Of a stretch of 64,000 nucleotides of DNA, positions 59,458-64,000 are shown piece after piece (within the stretch, counting starts at the first letter, position 1; every line of letters begins with the position of its first letter). The position numbers and the translations under genes were made by a program. The notes beneath the pieces were generated by a model, which worked only from the letters and a program-made list of their open reading frames with translations, searched no databases and had not been told where the DNA came from. This stretch comes from Pusillimonas sp. MFBS29 (GTDB taxonomy: Bacteria > Pseudomonadota > Gammaproteobacteria > Burkholderiales > Burkholderiaceae_B): contig NZ_JAJEWL010000006.1 in NCBI RefSeq assembly GCF_020687695.1, positions 62,001-126,000 of the forward strand, read 5' to 3'.

Positions 59458-60639
59458 ATGAAAGCATTAGACATGCCGTCCTGCAACGCAGAGAGTGAAG
59501 AAGCCGTCAGGCTGCTGCAGGAAGCAGTACGCATTAATACAGTCAGCAAAGTGGGAGACGAGCATTCCCTCGCGCGCCTGCTGGCTGCAAGGCTGGAGCA
59601 GGACGGGATTTCGTATGAGATTCATGCGCTTGATGACCAACGGGCGAATCTGATCGCCCGGCTGCGGAGTGGCAGACCCGGGCCCTGTGTTGTACTGAGC
59701 GGGCATATGGACACGGTTCCGGTGGGTAGCGTACCGTGGCGACTCGGAGCGCTTGACGCTGTCATTGAAGACGGCAACATGTATGGCCGTGGCACGGTCG
59801 ACATGAAAAGCGGACTTCTGGCGCTCACGTATGCCTTTCTGAGGTTTGCCCGACGTCCAGCTGACTCATGGTCCGGAGAATTGATACTCGCTGCAACGTC
59901 CACCGAGGAAACAGGCTCCGAAGGAGCCAAGGCGATGGTGGAGCAACAGCTTTTGCCGGCGTTCGATGCCATGATCATCGGCGAACCCACAGACTGCCGC
60001 CTGGTTGTTGCGCACAAGGGGGCACTATGGACCCGGGTTTGCAGCTGTGGCAAGGCATCGCACTCGTCCATGCCTGATAGGGGTATCAATGCTATCGACA
60101 AACTGTTTCCGTTTTATCAGCGCTTGTCAGAGGTGGATATGGAGAGCCGGCCACATGAGCTGCTGTCTCCGTCAACTTTGTCCGTAACGCTGATTAACGG
60201 TGGAAAGCAGGCGAATGTGATTCCCGATCGCTGTGAACTAACAATAGATATGCGGACCTTACCCGACCAAAGCCATGCAGGCCTGACCGGACAAATGAAA
60301 GCACTGGGCGAACGGATTATGGCAGAGGATGATACGACCGCACTGGAGTTCGAGACATTGCTCGATGTGCCCGCTGTATCTACCGATCCACAGGCTAGTA
60401 TCGTATCCATTGCGAATAAGGTGCTTATCGAACAAGGCCTGGATCAGACTGAAGCAAAGCCTCGCGGTGCCCAGTACTTTACTGATGCCTCAGTATTGCA
60501 GGCGCTTGGAAAGAACATTATCGTGCTTGGTCCGGGCAAACCCGGGCTGGCGCACCAAGTGAACGAGCATGTCTCGATCGCCGATTATATTGCCTCGATC
60601 GATATCTACGAGAAGATACTTGACGATTATATGAAGTGA
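59458..60639 (+). CDS. M20 metallopeptidase, ArgE/DapE-family deacylase
   Basis: A 393-residue di-zinc amidohydrolase. SGHMDTVPVGSVPWRLG holds the first His ligand and catalytic Asp, GRGTVDMKSG the bridging Asp, STEETGSEG the catalytic Glu pair, and GEPTDCRLV a further ligand region. The family removes acyl groups from amino acids or opens amide bonds. It heads a plus-strand cluster with a TRAP transporter and UxaA-type hydro-lyase. An amide- or acyl-containing acid imported by the TRAP system is therefore a reasonable but unproven substrate. GAGGGG precedes the ATG. Confidence 0.88.
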   Translation: MKALDMPSCNAESEEAVRLLQEAVRINTVSKVGDEHSLARLLAARLEQDGISYEIHALDDQRANLIARLRSGRPGPCVVLSGHMDTVPVGSVPWRLGALDAVIEDGNMYGRGTVDMKSGLLALTYAFLRFARRPADSWSGELILAATSTEETGSEGAKAMVEQQLLPAFDAMIIGEPTDCRLVVAHKGALWTRVCSCGKASHSSMPDRGINAIDKLFPFYQRLSEVDMESRPHELLSPSTLSVTLINGGKQANVIPDRCELTIDMRTLPDQSHAGLTGQMKALGERIMAEDDTTALEFETLLDVPAVSTDPQASIVSIANKVLIEQGLDQTEAKPRGAQYFTDASVLQALGKNIIVLGPGKPGLAHQVNEHVSIADYIASIDIYEKILDDYMK

Positions 60640-60641
60640 GC

Positions 60642-60767
60642 GTGAGCTTTCAGGTCAAATTTATGCCGAATATCTACGATTTTCGAGAATTGACCGGATT
60701 GAATTATTCCGTAAAGCGAGATGGCAGCATCAATGTGATGGTGTCAGAACTCGCTCAGTTGTTCTAA
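60642..60767 (+). CDS. possible 41-residue small ORF between M20 and dctP
   Basis: An open frame from GTG 60642 (or 34 residues from ATG 60663) starts 2 bp after the M20 stop and ends 21 bp before dctP, so it fills the 149-bp gap almost exactly. The product (MPNIYDFRELTGLNYSVKRD... from the ATG) is not recognised and has no membrane segment. Its upstream ribosome-binding site is weak. It may be a leader or small gene, or a chance frame. Confidence 0.25.
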   Translation: MSFQVKFMPNIYDFRELTGLNYSVKRDGSINVMVSELAQLF

Positions 60768-60788
60768 CCATAGCTGGAGGAGATAACC

Positions 60789-61790
60789 ATGCTACCAAAA
60801 CGTATTTCGAAGTTAGTTCCCGGCATAACAGCCATGAGCCTGCTGGCCGTAAGCTGTGTATTTGCCTCAGCAGCCCAGGCGAAAATCACCTTGAAAGCTG
60901 GCCATATTTCTGCTGTCGACCATCCGTGGCATAAGGCGCTGGTTGGTATGGCAGAAGATGTCAAAACTGCGACAGATGGTGAAGTGATCATTCAGGTTTA
61001 CCCAAGCTCGCAACTCGGAGGTGAACGTGAGATGGCCCAAGGCCTGGGGCTGGGTGTGCTCGAAATGGGATTATTCGGTACCGGCGCACTGCAAGCTCTT
61101 GATAAAAGGTTGATTATTGAAGAGCTGCCTTATGCCTGGCCAACTCGCGAACATGCTTATCGGGCACTGGATGGAAAGCTGGGCGATGCGTTGAGCGAAG
61201 TCCTTGCCGGCTTGAAGATCACAACCCTGAGCTGGTGGGAAAGCGGATATCGTCACATTACCAACTCGGTCCGACCCATCAATACGCCTGAAGATCTCAA
61301 GGGCATCAAGCTGCGTGTTCCCGAGGCGGAAATGCGTATTGACACATTCAAGGTTATGGGTGCTCTGCCTACCCCGATGCCATTTTCCGAAGTGTTTTCC
61401 GGTCTGCAGCAGAAAGTGGTAGATGGGCAGGAGAATCCGCTCGCCACCATATACGCATCCAAGTTCTATGAAGTGCAGGATCATCTGGCCTTATCGGGCC
61501 ATATCTGGGGTTCTGCCGTGTTGACCATTTCCACCAGTGCCTGGAATCGTCTGTCTCCGGAGCAGCAGAAAATCATCCAGGACGCTGCTGAAAAATGGAA
61601 GCTGAAAGAGCGCGAGATGATTGCAAAAAGCGATGGCGAGGCACTTGAGAAGATCAAGGCAGCTGGCGTGGCAGTAACCGAGCCCGATCCCGTCCAATTC
61701 CAGCAAGCGGTACAGTCCGTTTGGGACAAATATGAAGATACCTTTGGCAAGGAGCTGATGGACTTGGTTCGCGAGTACGCCAAGTCCTGA
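60789..61790 (+). CDS. TRAP transporter substrate-binding protein, DctP family
   Basis: A 333-residue periplasmic protein with a signal peptide (cleavage after AAQA). The DctP fold begins ITLKAGHISAVDHPWHKALV and includes VYPSSQLGGEREMAQGLGLG. The central segment LKGIKLRVPEAEMRIDTFKVMGALPTPMPFSEVFSGLQQKVVDGQENP carries the carboxylate-binding Arg (LRVP). It delivers an organic acid to the DctQM membrane parts encoded next. A strong GGAGGAG precedes the ATG. Confidence 0.93.
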   Translation: MLPKRISKLVPGITAMSLLAVSCVFASAAQAKITLKAGHISAVDHPWHKALVGMAEDVKTATDGEVIIQVYPSSQLGGEREMAQGLGLGVLEMGLFGTGALQALDKRLIIEELPYAWPTREHAYRALDGKLGDALSEVLAGLKITTLSWWESGYRHITNSVRPINTPEDLKGIKLRVPEAEMRIDTFKVMGALPTPMPFSEVFSGLQQKVVDGQENPLATIYASKFYEVQDHLALSGHIWGSAVLTISTSAWNRLSPEQQKIIQDAAEKWKLKEREMIAKSDGEALEKIKAAGVAVTEPDPVQFQQAVQSVWDKYEDTFGKELMDLVREYAKS

Positions 61791-61853
61791 TGGGAAGGGG
61801 CGCGTCCGCAGGGTGCGCCTTTCTATCTTCACGAAACGAACTGAAGGATTGAT

Positions 61854-62333
61854 ATGCGTGCCTTGAGACTCGCGCTGTCGGGCCTGGTCAAATGGTTGCT
61901 GGTTGCCATGCTGATCGCCATGACAGTAGTGCTATTCGCTCAAATTGTTTTTCGCTATTTTTTCGAGATGCCATTGGTGTGGTCCGAGGAAATGGCATTG
62001 GTCCTGATGCTATGGATCACTTTTCTCGGTGCAGCATTGCTGTTGGAAAGCAAAGAGCACATCAGTATTGATTTTCTGGTGTATATGATGCCTGAGAGTC
62101 CAAGGCAGGTTATTGAAATTGTTGGCGCGGTTTTGATGCTGATACTCAATATCGCGCTCACGTATGGTTCGTATCTGGTCGTCGAGGCGACCGTGAATTC
62201 CATTACACCTGGAATGAAAATATCAGTGGGCTGGCATTACGGGGGCGCTATGGTGGGCGGTGCGCTGTTGACGCTGGTCTCAATAGAGCAGCTGTTTGCT
62301 AGTTTTTCGCGCCCTGCGCGTGCAGGGGTGTGA
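61854..62333 (+). CDS. TRAP transporter small permease, DctQ family
   Basis: A 159-residue inner-membrane protein with four hydrophobic helices. The DctQ-typical segments are FAQIVFRYFFEMPLVWSEEMA and LWITFLGAALLLESKEHISIDF. It lies between dctP and dctM (4-bp gap to the latter). Confidence 0.93.
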   Translation: MRALRLALSGLVKWLLVAMLIAMTVVLFAQIVFRYFFEMPLVWSEEMALVLMLWITFLGAALLLESKEHISIDFLVYMMPESPRQVIEIVGAVLMLILNIALTYGSYLVVEATVNSITPGMKISVGWHYGGAMVGGALLTLVSIEQLFASFSRPARAGV

Positions 62334-62337
62334 TGCC

Positions 62338-63612
62338 ATGGTTGCTGCAGTGCTTCTAATCACTTTGCTGATCCTGATCATGATGAACATACCGGTAGCC
62401 TTCGCTATCGGCATAACTTGTGTCGGCTACCTTCTGTTCAATGACATAAGCCTGGCCATTCTTGGTCAGAGGGTATCCCAGGGGATTTATTCCTATCCGT
62501 TCCTGGCGTTGCCCATGTTCGTGTTTGCCGGCGTATTGATGGAGTACGGGGGCATTACCCGGCGTCTGATGCGTCTGGCCAATGCAATGATCGGACATAT
62601 TGCCGGTGGCCTTGCCGCCGTGACCGTACTGGGCAACGCCTTGTTTGGTACGTTGTGCGGCTCCGCAATCGGTGGGACGGCGGCTGTCGGTTCCATCATG
62701 ATTCCGTCCATGAAGGAGAAAGGCTATCCCGCGTCTTTCTGTGCATCACTGCAGGGGTGCTGTGGCATTTTGTCATCGTTAATACCTCCCAGTCTGACGA
62801 TGGTGATCATGGGCGTGACAGGCAATATCTCGATCGCTGACCTGCTCATCGGAGGTTTCCTTCCTGGCGTGCTTATGGCCGCCTTGCTAATGGCGGTTGC
62901 GGTCCTGATCAGCAAGAAGCGAGGGTACGGACAGGGTGGCCAGGTCCAGGTTGGGGAACTGGGCCGCGCCTTTGTGGGGGCGTTGCCACCACTCATGCTG
63001 CCTGTCATTATCCTGGGTGGCATATTTGGCGGAATTGTTACCGTTACCGAGGCCGCGGTGCTGGCAGTGGTCTATGCATTTTTCCTGTCTTGCGTTGTTT
63101 ATCGCGAGATCCGTTTTATGGATTTGCCCAATGTGTGCATGAAAGTGCTGCGCATTGCTGTGCCCATTCAGTTGATTGTTGCGATTTCTGCGATGTTTGC
63201 CTGGATAGTCACGACCGAGCAGATCACGCAGAATTTTGTCACGCTGTTTACTCAGATGACGTCGGATCCGCTGATGTTCCTGATGCTGATCACGGTGTTT
63301 CTATTGCTGCTTGGTACCTTTATGGAGAGCAATGCGCTCATCATCATTCTGGTTCCTATTCTGATGCCTGTGGTAGAGCAATATGGCATAGACCCTGTGC
63401 ACTTTGCCATTTTGTTTGTGACCAACCTGTGTGTAGGCGCGGTGACGCCACCATTGGGGGTAACCTTGATGACCGCATCGAAAATTGCTGGAATACGTTT
63501 GTCTGAAGCCTGCAGAAGCCTATGGCCGTTCCTGTTCTCCATGGTCGTTACGCTTATTCTGGTCATCTTGGTGCCTGGTTTATCGACCTGGTTGCCAGCA
63601 CTAATGCATTAA
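62338..63612 (+). CDS. TRAP transporter large permease, DctM family
   Basis: A 424-residue polytopic permease that couples sodium to uptake. The conserved segments are NIPVAFAIG, GNALFGTLCGSAIGGTAAVGSIMIP, GILSSLIPPSLTMVIMGV, GGIVTVTEAAVLAVVYA and CVGAVTPPLGVTLMTASKIAG. I chose ATG 62338; the longer frame lies inside dctQ. It ends 19 bp before the next gene. Confidence 0.94.
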   Translation: MVAAVLLITLLILIMMNIPVAFAIGITCVGYLLFNDISLAILGQRVSQGIYSYPFLALPMFVFAGVLMEYGGITRRLMRLANAMIGHIAGGLAAVTVLGNALFGTLCGSAIGGTAAVGSIMIPSMKEKGYPASFCASLQGCCGILSSLIPPSLTMVIMGVTGNISIADLLIGGFLPGVLMAALLMAVAVLISKKRGYGQGGQVQVGELGRAFVGALPPLMLPVIILGGIFGGIVTVTEAAVLAVVYAFFLSCVVYREIRFMDLPNVCMKVLRIAVPIQLIVAISAMFAWIVTTEQITQNFVTLFTQMTSDPLMFLMLITVFLLLLGTFMESNALIIILVPILMPVVEQYGIDPVHFAILFVTNLCVGAVTPPLGVTLMTASKIAGIRLSEACRSLWPFLFSMVVTLILVILVPGLSTWLPALMH

Positions 63613-63631
63613 GCAATGCAAGGAGACTACA

Positions 63632-63961
63632 TTGAACTCGATTGACAAAGCTGCCATACAGATTCGTGATGTTGACCATGTCGCTACGGCGATTCACGAG
63701 CTGCTGCCTGGTGAGCTTGTAAAAATTCGTGGCGCCCTCGAAGAGTACGAGGTGCCTGTGCATGAGCTCATTCCGACAGGGCACAAGATCGCACTGCGTG
63801 ACATTGCTTTAAACGAAGAAATTATCAAGTACGGCGAGGTTATCGGTTCGGCTACCTCTGCCATTGGCGCGGGACATCTGGTCCATGTGCATAACTGCCG
63901 CGGCTTGAAGGCCAGGCGCTTTTCAGGCCCTTCTCAGACGGGAGGCAAGCAAGATGGTTGA
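63632..63961 (+). CDS. UxaA-family hydro-lyase, small subunit (SAF domain)
   Basis: A 109-residue protein starting at TTG 63632 after AAGGAGA. The SAF-type domain pattern IPTGHKIALRDIALNEEIIKYGEVIGSAT...AGHLVHVHN is that of the N-terminal part of altronate/galactarate dehydratases. It is also found in stand-alone small subunits such as SuyA of sulfolactate sulfo-lyase. The downstream gene begins inside its 3' end (8-bp overlap), as expected for the large subunit. The substrate is unknown. Confidence 0.85.
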   Translation: MNSIDKAAIQIRDVDHVATAIHELLPGELVKIRGALEEYEVPVHELIPTGHKIALRDIALNEEIIKYGEVIGSATSAIGAGHLVHVHNCRGLKARRFSGPSQTGGKQDG

Positions 63962-64000
63962 TACTAAATTTATGGGATATCGCCGCAGCAACGGAGCCAT
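63954..64000 (+). CDS. start of a further gene, probably UxaA-family large subunit (3' end outside window)
   Basis: ATG 63954 overlaps the stop of the small-subunit gene. Only 15 codons are visible (MVDTKFMGYRRSNGA). The RRSNG-type beginning fits the start of UxaA/SuyB large subunits, and the coupling suggests a two-subunit enzyme. The assignment is by context. Confidence 0.5.
   Translation, partial: MVDTKFMGYRRSNGA

Overview
The window looks like a chromosomal segment of a moderately GC-rich betaproteobacterium of the family Alcaligenaceae (Bordetella/Pusillimonas-like). I base this on gene content and order recognised from memory: exbB-exbD-lpxK-Trm112-kdsB-adk, dapC-dapD-dapE-prmB-ABC-F beside tRNA-Leu, argF next to a DUF3579 gene, and ribF-ileS-lspA-coaBC-dut. 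No rRNA operon, phage, IS element or CRISPR array was seen.

Positions 1-7060 are accessory. They hold the 3' end of a sulfatase-like gene with a dockerin-like tail, two oxidoreductases on the minus strand, then a plus-strand run of a rhombosortase (rhomboid-type intramembrane protease), an exported protein with a GlyGly-CTERM tail, and a complete lipoprotein sulfatase with the same dockerin-like tail. This rhombosortase/target/sulfatase set is the most distinctive system in the window.

Positions 7089-23012 are mostly core genes: tRNA-Ala, argG, argF, DUF3579, a 2-hydroxyacid dehydrogenase, rpsT, murJ, a short-chain dehydrogenase, adk, the envelope genes kdsB/Trm112/lpxK/exbD/exbB, xseA, sodB, a thiolase, a DUF192 protein, a cold-shock protein and clpS. 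The 448-bp gap before xseA carries a cluster of DnaA-box-like 9-mers followed by a very AT-rich stretch.

Positions 23211-38093 hold clpA, the pqiABC lipid-transport operon, putA, and a complete branched-chain amino-acid ABC transporter (livJ-H-M-G-F). Positions 38109-57604 hold housekeeping genes: dut, dedA, coaBC, lspA, ileS, ribF, purN, an RsmB-family methyltransferase, a fatty-acid desaturase overlapping uvrD, an ABC-F ATPase, prmB, dapE, dapD, dapC and tRNA-Leu. The gap between uvrD and the ABC-F gene (50696-51422) contains two large nested inverted-repeat structures.

From 57688 to the end there is a catabolic island: a PucR-type regulator diverges from an M20 amidohydrolase, a DctPQM TRAP transporter and the start of a two-subunit UxaA-family hydro-lyase. 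A perfect 33-bp palindrome lies between the divergent units. The substrate cannot be read from the sequence.
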